DNA from: Oscillospiraceae bacterium
GTDB lineage: Bacteria; Bacillota; Clostridia; Oscillospirales; Ruminococcaceae
Assembly (NCBI GenBank): GCA_022800935.1
Contig: JAAWRH010000003.1
Coordinates: 1 to 64,000 of the forward strand
Length of the DNA: 64,000 bases
Direction of reading: 5' to 3'
Below, piece after piece: positions 52,577-60,975 of this stretch. Position numbers and translations under genes: made by a program. The notes under the pieces were generated by a model, which did no database searches, was not told the DNA's origin, and saw only the letters and a program-made list of their open reading frames with translations. The first letter of the stretch is position 1. Every line of letters starts with the position of its first letter.

Positions 52577-54814
52577 TTATGACAGCGTCATCTGCTCTCC
52601 GAAATCCTCCTGCTTTACAAAGCTGCCCATCGACGGTATATTCTTTGGCCGGTACTTCTGGGGATTTTCAAACATCCCCTCCTCCAGCGGAACCGCCCTT
52701 TCCAGCCTGGCGTTCTTCTTCAACTGTATCACCTGGAGCCCCTGGCTGTCCCTGGTGCTCTTGGTTGTCACCAGCGACGAGTGGACCACCATCACCCGCC
52801 CCGCCGAGTAAAACACCATGTCCCGGTCCTCCGTCAGGTAAACCGCCGATACCAGCGGCGACTTATCGCTGTATGCCCCTGTCAGCTTCTTCCGCCGGGT
52901 CTTGGTCATGTAGGCGGACATGTCGATTTTGGCGGCTTTTCCGTTTTGGAAAGCAAAGAACATAAATCCATTATACTCCTTCGTCGCCGCCATGTAAACA
53001 GGAACCTCGCCCTCATCCATCCCCAGCCGGGCGGCAAGGTAATCCCCCATGACGCTGGCCTTGGTGTCGTCAAATTCGCAGGCGCGGCACTTGTACACCT
53101 GGAACATATTGGTGAAGAACAGCAGCTCCGCGGCATTGGAGCTCTCCACGTCCTGGAGGATTTCGTCCCCCTCCTTCAGCTTGTGCTCCCCGCTCAGCCG
53201 CAGGGAAAGGGGGGTGATCTTCTTAAAATAGCCCTCCTTGGTGAAGAACAGCCGCACCGGGTAATCGGGTACCTCCTCCTCCGGTTCCTCCTCCTGCTGC
53301 TGGTCAGCGTAGAGGATAAGGGTTTTCCGGGGCTTCCCGTACTTTTTGGCAACATCCCGCAGCTCCTTGGCGATGATCTCTCGTATCTTTTTGGGGTCGC
53401 CTAGAATTTCCTGGAGCTTGGCAATCTGTCCCTCCAGCTCGGATATTTCGGCGGTGCGCTTTAAAATATACTCCCGGTTCAGGTGGCGCAGGCGTATCTC
53501 CGCCACATACTCCGCCTGCACCTCGTCGATGCCGAAACCGATCATCAGGTTGGGGACAACGTCCTCCTCCTGTTCCGTCTCCCGCACAATGCGGACCGCC
53601 TTGTCAATATCCAGCAGTATCTTCTCCAGGCCCTTGAGGAGGTGGAGCTTTTCGCTCATCCTGTTCAGGTCAAAGTAGACCCGGCGGCGGACCGATTCCT
53701 GGCGGAAGGCAATCCACTCGTTCAAAAGCTCATAGACTCCCAGGACCTTGGGCGTTCCGCCGATGAGGACATTGAAGTTGCAGGAAAAGGCGTCCTCCAG
53801 GGGGGTGAGGCGGCAGAGCTTCTGCATCAGCTTGTCCGGGTCGGCGCCCCGCTTCAGGTCGATGGTCAGCTTCAGGCCGGAAAGGTCCGTCTCGTCCCGC
53901 ATATCGGAGATTTCCCGTATCCTTCCCCCCTTTACCAGCTCCACCACCTTGTCCATAATGGCCTCGACGGTTGTGGTGGGGGGGATTTCAATAATCTCGA
54001 CACAGTTATTGGCCTTGTCGAACTGGTAACGGCAGCGGACGCGGAAGCTTCCCCGCCCGGTTCGGTACACCTTATCGATCTCTCCGCGGTTGTACAGCAG
54101 ATACCCCCCTCCGGGGAAATCCGGCGCTTTCAGGATATCCTCCAGCTCCGCCTGGGGGTTTTTCAGCAGGGCGATGGTGGCCTCGCACAGCTCGGCCAGG
54201 TTAAAGGAACAGAAGGAGCTTGCCATACCCACCGCGATTCCCACATTGGAATTGGTCAGGATAGTGGGAAAGGTCACCGGCAGCAGAGAGGGCTCCTTCA
54301 TGGTGCTGTCGTAGTTATCCACAAAGTCCACAGTATCCTTGTCGATATCCCGGAACAGCTCCACGCTGACGGCGTCCAGCTTTACCTCGGTGTAACGGGA
54401 GGCGGCATAGGCCATATCCCTGGAGTACGCCTTGCCGAAGTTCCCCTTGGAGTCCACATAGGGGTGAAGCAGCGCCTCATATCCCCTGGAAAGGCGAACC
54501 ATCGTCTCATAGATGGCGCCGTCCCCGTGGGGGTTCAGCTTCATGGTCTGGCCCACCACGTTGGCGGACTTGGTCCGCCCGCCGTTTAACAGTCCCATCT
54601 TGTACATGGTGTACAGCAGTTTGCGGTGGGAGGGCTTAAAGCCGTCGATTTCCGGAATGGCGCGGGAAAGGATGATGCTCATGGCATAGGGCATAAAGTT
54701 CTTTTCCAATGTATCAATGATCGGCTGCTCCACCACCACACCCGCGTTTTCAAACAGGGCTTCCTGTTGGACGCGGTGGGCGGCTGCCGGTTCTTTTTTC
54801 CGTTTCTGAGGCAT
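52577..54814 (-). CDS. parC: Divergent type IIA topoisomerase A subunit (ParC/GyrA family)
   Basis: A 745-residue DNA cleavage subunit. The catalytic tyrosine is in AYAASRYTEVKL near residue 135, and residues 30-90 hold the winged-helix region (AMSIILSRAIPEIDGFKPSHRKLLYTM). The central part has VTFPTILTNSNVGIAVGMAS instead of the usual PFPNLLANG motif, so it belongs to a divergent subgroup. The C-terminal beta-pinwheel is short and irregular. It follows parE by 20 nt. Topoisomerase IV function (decatenation) is the likeliest; it is not the main gyrase. Confidence 0.85.
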   Translation of the reverse strand: MPQKRKKEPAAAHRVQQEALFENAGVVVEQPIIDTLEKNFMPYAMSIILSRAIPEIDGFKPSHRKLLYTMYKMGLLNGGRTKSANVVGQTMKLNPHGDGAIYETMVRLSRGYEALLHPYVDSKGNFGKAYSRDMAYAASRYTEVKLDAVSVELFRDIDKDTVDFVDNYDSTMKEPSLLPVTFPTILTNSNVGIAVGMASSFCSFNLAELCEATIALLKNPQAELEDILKAPDFPGGGYLLYNRGEIDKVYRTGRGSFRVRCRYQFDKANNCVEIIEIPPTTTVEAIMDKVVELVKGGRIREISDMRDETDLSGLKLTIDLKRGADPDKLMQKLCRLTPLEDAFSCNFNVLIGGTPKVLGVYELLNEWIAFRQESVRRRVYFDLNRMSEKLHLLKGLEKILLDIDKAVRIVRETEQEEDVVPNLMIGFGIDEVQAEYVAEIRLRHLNREYILKRTAEISELEGQIAKLQEILGDPKKIREIIAKELRDVAKKYGKPRKTLILYADQQQEEEPEEEVPDYPVRLFFTKEGYFKKITPLSLRLSGEHKLKEGDEILQDVESSNAAELLFFTNMFQVYKCRACEFDDTKASVMGDYLAARLGMDEGEVPVYMAATKEYNGFMFFAFQNGKAAKIDMSAYMTKTRRKKLTGAYSDKSPLVSAVYLTEDRDMVFYSAGRVMVVHSSLVTTKSTRDSQGLQVIQLKKNARLERAVPLEEGMFENPQKYRPKNIPSMGSFVKQEDFGEQMTLS

Positions 54815-54834
54815 CTTTTCCTTCCTTTCTTTTC

Positions 54835-56832
54835 TTATGAAATATCGGCCAGGTCCAGATATTCATGGCCCTTTTCCACAATAAAATTCCTGCGGTTCTC
54901 CAGGTCGCTGCCCCAGAACAGCTCAAACATGGCGGCAGTGGCTTCGGCCTCAGCGGGGGTCACCTTAATCAGGCGGCGGGTTTCGGGGTTCATGGTGGTC
55001 AGCCACATCATGTCAGGCTCGTTTTCGCCCAGCCCCTTGGAGCGCTGAACGGTGTACTTTTTCTTCTCCAGCTTTTTCAGCGTCTTGTTCTTTTCATCGT
55101 CGGTGTAGGCGAAATAGGTCTTGTCCCCGCAGGTAATCTCGTACAGCGGCGACTCCGCGATATACACATACCCCTCGTCGATGAGGGTGGGAGTCAGCCG
55201 GTAGAGCATGGTCAGGATCAGGGTCCGGATGTGGTAGCCGTCCACATCCGCATCGGTGCAGATGACAATCTTGTTCCACCGCAGGGCGGACAGGTCAAAG
55301 GAGGAGAGCTCCTTGCTGGCCTTGGACTTGACCTCTACGCCGCATCCCAGCACCTTGATGATATCGGTGATGATTTCATTTTTAAATATCTTGTCGTACC
55401 CCGCCTTGAGGCAGTTGAGTATCTTACCACGCACCGGGATGATGGCCTGAAATTCCGCGTCCCGCCCCAGCTTGACCGAGCCCAACGCGGAGTCACCCTC
55501 CACGATGTATATCTCCCGTTTGGCGATGTCCTTGGACCGGCAGTCCACAAACTTTTGGACCCGGTTGGAAAGGTCCAGAGAACCGGCCAGCTTTTTCTTC
55601 AGGTTCTGCCTGGTCTTCTCGGCGTTCTCCCGGCTCCGCTTGTTGATGAGCACCTGCTCCGCTATCTTCTGGGCGTCGTCGGGGTTTTCCAGGAAGTACA
55701 CCTCCAGCTGGTGGCGGAGAAACTCGTTCATGGCCTCATAGATAAACCGGTTGGTGATGGACTTCTTGGTCTGGTTTTCGTAGGAGGTCTGGGTGGAGAA
55801 GGAGGAGGACACCAGTACCAGGCATTCGTCCACGTCGGCAAAGGTGATCTTGCTTTCCCCCTTCAGATACTTGTTTCCCTGCTTCAGGTAGCTGTCAATC
55901 TGGGCGACAAAGGCGGTTTTGACGGCCTTTTCCGGGGTGCCGCCGTACTCCAGGTGGGAGGAGTTGTGGTAATACTCCTGGAGCTTTACCTTATTGGAAA
56001 AGCAGCAGGCCACATTCAGCACCGCTTTATACTCCGGCTTGTCCTCCCGGTCCCGGCCGGAGCGCTCGCACTGCCAGTACTGGACCGGGGTGAGGGAATC
56101 GGGGGTTTCGGTGTTTTCCCTCACCAGCTCTCGCACATAGTCCACGATTCCGTTTTGGTAGAGATATTCGGTCTCCTCAAAGCCCTTTTCCGTCTCTATC
56201 CGCAGCACCAGGGTGACACCCGCGTTGACCACCGCCTGGCGCTTCATCACATTTTCAAAGTATTCCCTGGGGATGTCAATTTCGGTAAACACGTCCAGGT
56301 CCGGCCTCCAGCGGATACGGCTGCCGGTGGTCTTATATTGAAAGGGCTCCTTGTGCAGCCCGCCCACGTTTTCGCCCTTTTGGAAGGAGAGGGTAAACCG
56401 CTGGCCGTCCCGGAAAATCTCCACCTCCATAAACTCGGAGGCATACTGGGTGGCGCAGAGGCCCAAACCGTTGAGGCCCAGGGCGAATTCATAGTTTCCG
56501 CTGTTGTCGTCATACTTGCCCCCCGCGTACATCTCGCAGAAGATAAGCTCCCAGTTATACCGCTGTTCCCTGGGGTTATAGTCCACCGGAATGCCGCAGC
56601 CGTAATCCACCACCTCATAGGTACAGTCCTTATACTTGGTCAGGATGATCTTGCTGCCCCTGCCCACGCGGGCCTCATCTATGGAGTTGCTGAGGATTTC
56701 AAATACGGAATGCTGGCACCCCTCCAGCCCGTCCGACCCAAAAATCACGCCCGGACGTTTTCTGACACGGTCCGCTCCCTTCAGCGATGAAATGCTGTCA
56801 TTCCCATATCCCCGGCTCTTCTTTTCCGCCAT
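54835..56832 (-). CDS. parE: Divergent type IIA topoisomerase B subunit (ParE/GyrB family)
   Basis: A 665-residue ATPase subunit. The GHKL ATP site is present in a variant form (EILSNSIDEA, VVDYGCGIPVD and GLNGLGLCATQYAS), and the TOPRIM domain has EGDSALGSVKLGRDAEFQ and TDADVDGYHIRTLILTMLYR, each differing at usually invariant positions (EGDSAGGS and DVDGSHIR in most ParE/GyrB). The metal-binding residues remain. ATG at 56832 follows GGGAGGAG. It has its own promoter and forms an operon with parC. Confidence 0.86.
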   Translation of the reverse strand: MAEKKSRGYGNDSISSLKGADRVRKRPGVIFGSDGLEGCQHSVFEILSNSIDEARVGRGSKIILTKYKDCTYEVVDYGCGIPVDYNPREQRYNWELIFCEMYAGGKYDDNSGNYEFALGLNGLGLCATQYASEFMEVEIFRDGQRFTLSFQKGENVGGLHKEPFQYKTTGSRIRWRPDLDVFTEIDIPREYFENVMKRQAVVNAGVTLVLRIETEKGFEETEYLYQNGIVDYVRELVRENTETPDSLTPVQYWQCERSGRDREDKPEYKAVLNVACCFSNKVKLQEYYHNSSHLEYGGTPEKAVKTAFVAQIDSYLKQGNKYLKGESKITFADVDECLVLVSSSFSTQTSYENQTKKSITNRFIYEAMNEFLRHQLEVYFLENPDDAQKIAEQVLINKRSRENAEKTRQNLKKKLAGSLDLSNRVQKFVDCRSKDIAKREIYIVEGDSALGSVKLGRDAEFQAIIPVRGKILNCLKAGYDKIFKNEIITDIIKVLGCGVEVKSKASKELSSFDLSALRWNKIVICTDADVDGYHIRTLILTMLYRLTPTLIDEGYVYIAESPLYEITCGDKTYFAYTDDEKNKTLKKLEKKKYTVQRSKGLGENEPDMMWLTTMNPETRRLIKVTPAEAEATAAMFELFWGSDLENRRNFIVEKGHEYLDLADIS

Positions 56833-56894
56833 AAAGCTCCTCCCTTTCGCCAAAAAGAATCATATGTTCTTTTTCTGTTACAATCACTCTTTTT

Positions 56895-56923
56895 ATTAAA
56901 CTGTAAAAAGCTGTTCTTGTCAA
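56895..56923 (-). promoter_or_regulatory. Promoter of parE-parC
   Basis: On the minus strand TTGACA (56918-56923) and TTTAAT (56895-56900) are 17 nt apart. Confidence 0.65.
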
Positions 56924-56962
56924 GCCCTTTCGCCGTAAGATTTTCGCAAACCAGTGGTATAA

Positions 56963-56991
56963 TTGACAAATCAAGGAAGAAAAGCTATAAT
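56963..56991 (+). promoter_or_regulatory. Consensus promoter of the flavin reductase-rubredoxin gene
   Basis: TTGACA (56963-56968) and TATAAT (56986-56991) with exactly 17 nt between them, a perfect sigma-A consensus, about 60 nt before the gene. Confidence 0.85.
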
Positions 56992-57050
56992 GACTTTAGT
57001 ATTTTTTCTTGAAAACCAATCATCCATCTTTATGAAAGGCGGGGAAAATC

Positions 57051-57668
57051 ATGGATCAGGCGGCAATGTACAAATTAAGCTACGGACTTTTCGTGCTCAC
57101 CTCCTCTTTTGGAGGAAAGGAGAGCGGCTGTATCATCAATACAGCCGGACAGGTGACGGTCGAACCCAACCGCATCAGCATAGCGGTCAGCAAGAGCAAT
57201 TTTACCCACGACCTGGTAAGGGACAGCGGGAAATTCAATTTGTCCGTCCTAAGCCAGGACGCTGATTTTGAGATTTTCCGGCACTTCGGCTTCCAGTCCG
57301 GCCGCACGGTGGATAAGTTCGCGGATTACGCCCATTGCCAGCGCAGCCCCAGCGGCCTCTACTACATCACCAAGGGGACCAACGCCTATATCAGCGCAAA
57401 GGTAGAGCAGTCCATTGACCTGGGAACCCACACCCTGTTTATCGCCGCTGTGGAGGACATGCAGGTATTGGCGGAAACCCCATCCGCAACCTATGAATAC
57501 TATCACGCCTCCATCAAGCCCCAGCCGGAGCAGCAGAAAACCGGCGGGAAGACCGCGTGGCGGTGCGTCATCTGCGGCTACATCTATGAGGGAGAAGAGC
57601 TCCCGGCAGACTTCATCTGCCCGTGGTGTAAGCACCCGGCTTCGGATTTTGAAAAGACCACCATCTGA
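57051..57668 (+). CDS. Flavin reductase-rubredoxin fusion protein (high-molecular-weight rubredoxin type)
   Basis: A 205-residue fusion. Residues 1-150 are a flavin reductase-like FMN domain (YGLFVLTSSFGGKESGCIINTAGQVTVEPNRISIAVSKSNFTHDLV). Residues 165-205 are a rubredoxin with two CxxC pairs (CVICGYIYEGEELP and CPWCKHPASDFE). It resembles Hrb proteins that pass electrons from NAD(P)H to flavodiiron proteins in oxygen or NO detoxification. GGCGGGG precedes the ATG. Strong constitutive expression is suggested by its perfect promoter; no flavodiiron gene is in the window. Confidence 0.88.
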   Translation: MDQAAMYKLSYGLFVLTSSFGGKESGCIINTAGQVTVEPNRISIAVSKSNFTHDLVRDSGKFNLSVLSQDADFEIFRHFGFQSGRTVDKFADYAHCQRSPSGLYYITKGTNAYISAKVEQSIDLGTHTLFIAAVEDMQVLAETPSATYEYYHASIKPQPEQQKTGGKTAWRCVICGYIYEGEELPADFICPWCKHPASDFEKTTI

Positions 57669-57678
57669 CACAAACGGC

Positions 57679-57737
57679 GCTCCCTGAAAAATTCGGCGAA
57701 AGGATATGATATCCTTTCGCCGAATTTTTCAGGGAGC
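57679..57737. terminator. Long bidirectional terminator palindrome
   Basis: A perfect 29-bp inverted repeat with a single central base lies between the convergent fusion gene and the sdpI-like gene. The inner 13-bp stem is followed on both strands by GAATTTTTC, so it can terminate in both directions. Confidence 0.85.
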
Positions 57738-57750
57738 TGTCTTTCAGGTC

Positions 57751-58392
57751 CTATTTTTTCTTCTCCGTCAAATACAGCCCCAAAGAATACGCCGCCGGAA
57801 TCAAAATTGTAGCCACCAGCACCACCGCCATCAACCAGTGCTGCTGCAAAAACATGTTGAGGATGGAAACCAATCCACCTATCACAAACACCCATCCCGA
57901 CAGCCGGTGGGTCTTGTTCCAGTTCTCCTCGCTGGCAAGGGTCCAGGGGAGCTTGATGCCTACAGTGTAGTTCTGTCCGCTCTTGGGCAGATAGTTCCCC
58001 AGTATCAGCAGCAGTACCCCCACAAACAGATGTCCCCCGCGGTCTATGGAAATGATCCCCGGCCATTCCAGGGCGTTGGAATAAATGCCGTACCCGCAGA
58101 AAAGGGACGCAGCCGGGACAATCCACAGGATGCAGCAGTAGGCCCTGTCGCTGATGTTCTTCCCCTTGGGGTCAATGGCGGTGATAAAGGCGCAGAACAG
58201 ATGGCAGCCAATCAAAATCGCAGGCAGGCCGAACACCGTAAACCCCTTGCCGCTCCAGCCGTTGGGCGTCCCGTCAAACCCAAAATGGGTCGCAATCCGG
58301 TCAGGCAGCTGGTTCCACAGCAGCAGCCCCGCGAAAAGCGGAAGCAGCGTCAGCAGGCTTGTGACAATAACCAATGTCTTATGCTTCTTCAT
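57751..58392 (-). CDS. SdpI-like membrane protein (DUF1648)
   Basis: A 213-residue membrane protein with about six helices. The N-terminal DUF1648 segment (LLWNQLPDRIATHFGFDGTPNGWSGK) and the SdpI region (GNYLPKSGQNYTVGIKLPWTLASEENWNKTHRLSG) are both clear. In Bacillus SdpI gives immunity to the SdpC toxin and signals to SdpR. No SdpC-like toxin is seen here. It overlaps the upstream regulator by 14 nt. Confidence 0.87.
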   Translation of the reverse strand: MKKHKTLVIVTSLLTLLPLFAGLLLWNQLPDRIATHFGFDGTPNGWSGKGFTVFGLPAILIGCHLFCAFITAIDPKGKNISDRAYCCILWIVPAASLFCGYGIYSNALEWPGIISIDRGGHLFVGVLLLILGNYLPKSGQNYTVGIKLPWTLASEENWNKTHRLSGWVFVIGGLVSILNMFLQQHWLMAVVLVATILIPAAYSLGLYLTEKKK

Positions 58393-58663
58393 GCGTTTTT
58401 TCCTCCCCCATTAAATCCGACATCCACAGCATGATTTCCTCCAGTACGCTTGCCCGCAGCTGGTAATAGATAAAGTTTTTTTCCCGCTCCTCCGCCACCA
58501 GCTCCGCCTTTTTTAACATGTTCAGGTGATAGGACATTGTTGCGCCGGTCAGCTGGAAATGCGCCCCGATCTCCCCGGCGGACAGTCTTCCACCCTTCAG
58601 CAGCATGAGAATTTCCCGCCGTACAGGGTCCGACAGTGCCTTGAACGTCTCCCCGAAGCCCAT
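58379..58663 (-). CDS. ArsR/SdpR-family repressor
   Basis: A 94-residue winged-helix regulator: FGETFKALSDPVRREILMLLKGGRLSAGEIGAHFQLTGATMSYHLNMLKKAELV is a full ArsR-type DNA-binding fold without the metal-binding cysteines of ArsR proper. It is therefore closer to the SdpR type. ATG at 58663 follows AAAGGGGG. It probably represses its own operon with the SdpI-like protein; an inverted repeat at 58697-58715 sits next to the -10. Confidence 0.88.
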   Translation of the reverse strand: MGFGETFKALSDPVRREILMLLKGGRLSAGEIGAHFQLTGATMSYHLNMLKKAELVAEEREKNFIYYQLRASVLEEIMLWMSDLMGEEKTHEEA

Positions 58664-58696
58664 GGGGCCGTCCCCCTTTCTATCCCTTTGCTGCAA

Positions 58697-58715
58697 GTAT
58701 TTTGAAAATATTCTA
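58697..58715 (-). promoter_or_regulatory. Possible operator of the SdpR-like repressor
   Basis: An imperfect dyad, roughly GTATTTT-G-AAAATAT (58698-58712), lies just downstream of the -10 hexamer of the operon promoter, a suitable place for autorepression. Confidence 0.45.
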
Positions 58716-58720
58716 AATAG

Positions 58721-58749
58721 ATGATAACACGTTTTTGCATCCCTGTCAA
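58721..58749 (-). promoter_or_regulatory. Promoter of the sdpR-sdpI-like operon
   Basis: On the minus strand TTGACA (58744-58749) and TATCAT (58721-58726) are 17 nt apart. Confidence 0.7.
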
Positions 58750-58770
58750 CCGTCTGCACAGATAAAATAA

Positions 58771-58810
58771 GCCTGCGCTTTGCCGGCGTTTCCGCCGGCA
58801 AAGCGCAGGC
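58771..58810 (-). terminator. Terminator of the chemoreceptor gene
   Basis: An 18-bp perfect GC-rich stem with a 4-nt loop, followed on the minus strand by TTATTTTATC. It lies between the chemoreceptor stop and the sdpR-like promoter. Confidence 0.85.
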
Positions 58811-58829
58811 TGCTTTCTCTGGAAGCTTT

Positions 58830-59753
58830 CTATTCCTTGAGCATAGGCGGAATCTGGGAAATCATGTTGTCCACATCCTCAAACATGGCGCTCTTGGTGG
58901 TGCCTAGAGCACTGGCCCGGTTGATGTGCTTTACAACCTCCTGATACTGGTCCCGAATCTTATCAAAAAAGCTGTAAACGGTGTTCAGGGCGGACTTGGA
59001 GTTGTCCACCACCTTGGAAATCTCGTTCTGAACAGCGGAGGCGCCCTCTGCCGCCTCTATAATCTGGTCAAACTTTTCGGAGGTGGTCTGAACGTCGGAA
59101 ACGCTCTGGGCCAACGCCTGCTGGGAGGTCTGTATCTTCTCGCTGAGCAGTCCGGTCCTCTCCTCTACTGCCTGGACGTCGGAATCCACCTCGGAGATGA
59201 GGGCCTTGATCTGGTCGGCCAACTTTTTGACCTCAATGGCCACCACGGAAAAGCCCTTACCCTGTTCCCCGGCCCTTGCGGCCTCAATAGAGGCGTTTAT
59301 CGCCAGGATGTTGGTCTGGTCGGCAATGGAGGTGATTTTGCTCATGCAGTTTTTAATCTTGTTGAAATCCTCCTGGAGCTCGGAAAAGGTGAGACCCATC
59401 TCGTTGAAATGGCTTTCCACCTGTCGGGAAACCCCCTGAAGCTCTCCAACCTTCGACTGGGCCTGGAGGACCGACTCTGATATCTGAGTCTTTACTGTGC
59501 TGAAGGCATCGGACACCTGATTGATGCTGGAAAACTGTTCGCCAAAATCCTCCAGCTTGGTCTGGAAGACGACAGCCTCCCCCAGAACCCCGTCAAAGGT
59601 CTTCCCGACCATACCCAGTTCAAGGAGGGAATCCACCTCTTTTTGAACAAGCTCCTTTTGATATTCCTTCAGACTGTTTGCCACATGCAGGATGGGATAC
59701 AGATCCTTTTCCTGGGATGCGGCCTGCTTTGCCTTTTTCCTCTGAAACAGCAT
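58830..59753 (-). CDS. Cytoplasmic methyl-accepting chemotaxis protein-like receptor
   Basis: A 307-residue soluble protein. There is no signal peptide or membrane segment; the C-terminal two thirds are the MCP signalling coiled coil with the conserved tip [43 protein letters not shown]. The N-terminal 100 residues are a short helical region without a known sensor domain. It is encoded 14 nt after a FIST-domain protein, so the FIST protein may supply its sensing input. Link to CheA or motility is not shown in this window. Confidence 0.88.
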   Translation of the reverse strand: MLFQRKKAKQAASQEKDLYPILHVANSLKEYQKELVQKEVDSLLELGMVGKTFDGVLGEAVVFQTKLEDFGEQFSSINQVSDAFSTVKTQISESVLQAQSKVGELQGVSRQVESHFNEMGLTFSELQEDFNKIKNCMSKITSIADQTNILAINASIEAARAGEQGKGFSVVAIEVKKLADQIKALISEVDSDVQAVEERTGLLSEKIQTSQQALAQSVSDVQTTSEKFDQIIEAAEGASAVQNEISKVVDNSKSALNTVYSFFDKIRDQYQEVVKHINRASALGTTKSAMFEDVDNMISQIPPMLKE

Positions 59754-59767
59754 CCTAACCCCTCCTT

Positions 59768-60820
59768 CTATTCAAATACCACACAGGACATAGACTGGTT
59801 CACAAACTGGTTATTAAAGTGCTCTCCATATCCCACAAGTCCGGCGTGTCCGTTCAAAGCGCCCATTTCTTTTAAATAATCCCGCATATAGTTGTTTTGG
59901 GTAAACAGCTTATAGCGGAACAGACAGTTTACCGAGAACACCGCTGAAATTTTGGGAAAGTCCGCCTGAATGGCGCTGACGGTATCCTTTACAATGGCGC
60001 GGTAATCACCCAGCTCCAGCAGATTGAGCACATCGGAGTCGTTTACCTGGCGGTAACAGGCCAGCGCGTTTCCGTTGACCTCCTTGATGGAGATGATGCA
60101 GGTGTCGTTCCCGTTGACCTTTCCGAAGGGATTTTTAAAGGTCTGGGTGAGTATCTCCTGCTCGGAGACATTGAGAATCTTCTGGTATACATCCCTTGCG
60201 GGCTGTCCGTTCAGGGCGCCAATGACATAGCGGGCTCTGTCGGTTCGGGAAGCGATAAACCGGTAAGACCCCATCTGGTGGTAGATATTTTCCTTATACG
60301 CCTTTACCCTGCCCTGGTTGTTTTTGACCAGCGCGTAGGCCACGGCGTCCTCGTATATTCTGCCGTTGGCGGATACCCTGCCGCCGTCCCCGGTTCCCCC
60401 CACCAGCGACATGCGGAGGGGCTTCAGAACCGTGTAGATGGTGGTCAAAGCGCAGGCGTCGTTTCCGGAGCAGAAGTCAATGCAGATGGTGTTCTGCCCG
60501 CTGGCGGAGACCTTTTTCACATCCTGCTGAAGACGCTGGATATATTTTACCGGCATGACGGATACCTGTTCCAGGACATTGGCCGCGGCGGTCACGCCGC
60601 TGTAGGCGACAACCCCCACGCCGCTTTCTATTACCTGGGTGCTGTAGCTCATTCCAATACAGCCGATGCTGGGCACCTGGGGGAAAAGCTTTTCCAATTC
60701 CTGGACATGCTGCTCAAACTGTCTGGGATTGGACATCAGCATAATCAACTGCGGGTCCCTGAGACCCTGGGTGGCCTCCTGAAGGCTGCCACGCTGGCTG
60801 GAACCAAAAAACTGCTTCAT
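59768..60820 (-). CDS. FIST-domain protein (FIST N and C)
   Basis: A 350-residue protein with an N-terminal FIST_N domain (about 20-220, [21 protein letters not shown] and [17 protein letters not shown]) and a FIST_C domain (about 220-340, [21 protein letters not shown] and INCLFRY-like [10 protein letters not shown]). FIST proteins are proposed small-molecule, perhaps amino-acid, sensors linked to signalling proteins. It precedes the soluble chemoreceptor gene by 14 nt. AAAGGAG precedes the ATG. Confidence 0.87.
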   Translation of the reverse strand: MKQFFGSSQRGSLQEATQGLRDPQLIMLMSNPRQFEQHVQELEKLFPQVPSIGCIGMSYSTQVIESGVGVVAYSGVTAAANVLEQVSVMPVKYIQRLQQDVKKVSASGQNTICIDFCSGNDACALTTIYTVLKPLRMSLVGGTGDGGRVSANGRIYEDAVAYALVKNNQGRVKAYKENIYHQMGSYRFIASRTDRARYVIGALNGQPARDVYQKILNVSEQEILTQTFKNPFGKVNGNDTCIISIKEVNGNALACYRQVNDSDVLNLLELGDYRAIVKDTVSAIQADFPKISAVFSVNCLFRYKLFTQNNYMRDYLKEMGALNGHAGLVGYGEHFNNQFVNQSMSCVVFE

Positions 60821-60870
60821 AGAGGATGACTCTCCTTTGTTGTGTTATGTCGTTGCAATTGGATATTTTG

Positions 60871-60900
60871 ATTATACATGAATCCGCTTTTGTCCGTCAA
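60871..60900 (-). promoter_or_regulatory. Promoter of the FIST-chemoreceptor operon
   Basis: On the minus strand TTGACG (60895-60900) and TATAAT (60871-60876) are 18 nt apart. Confidence 0.7.
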
Positions 60901-60910
60901 GCGGTGATGT

Positions 60911-60963
60911 AAAAAAATTGCCTTCGTTCTCCGCCGGTATCGGTACAGCAGAAAACGAAGGCC
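60911..60963 (-). terminator. Terminator of the glycerate kinase gene
   Basis: On the minus strand GCCTTCGTTTTCTGC pairs with GCGGAGAACGAAGGC (one bulge) and is followed by AATTTTTTT. Confidence 0.85.
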
Positions 60964-60975
60964 TCCAATTTGGTC

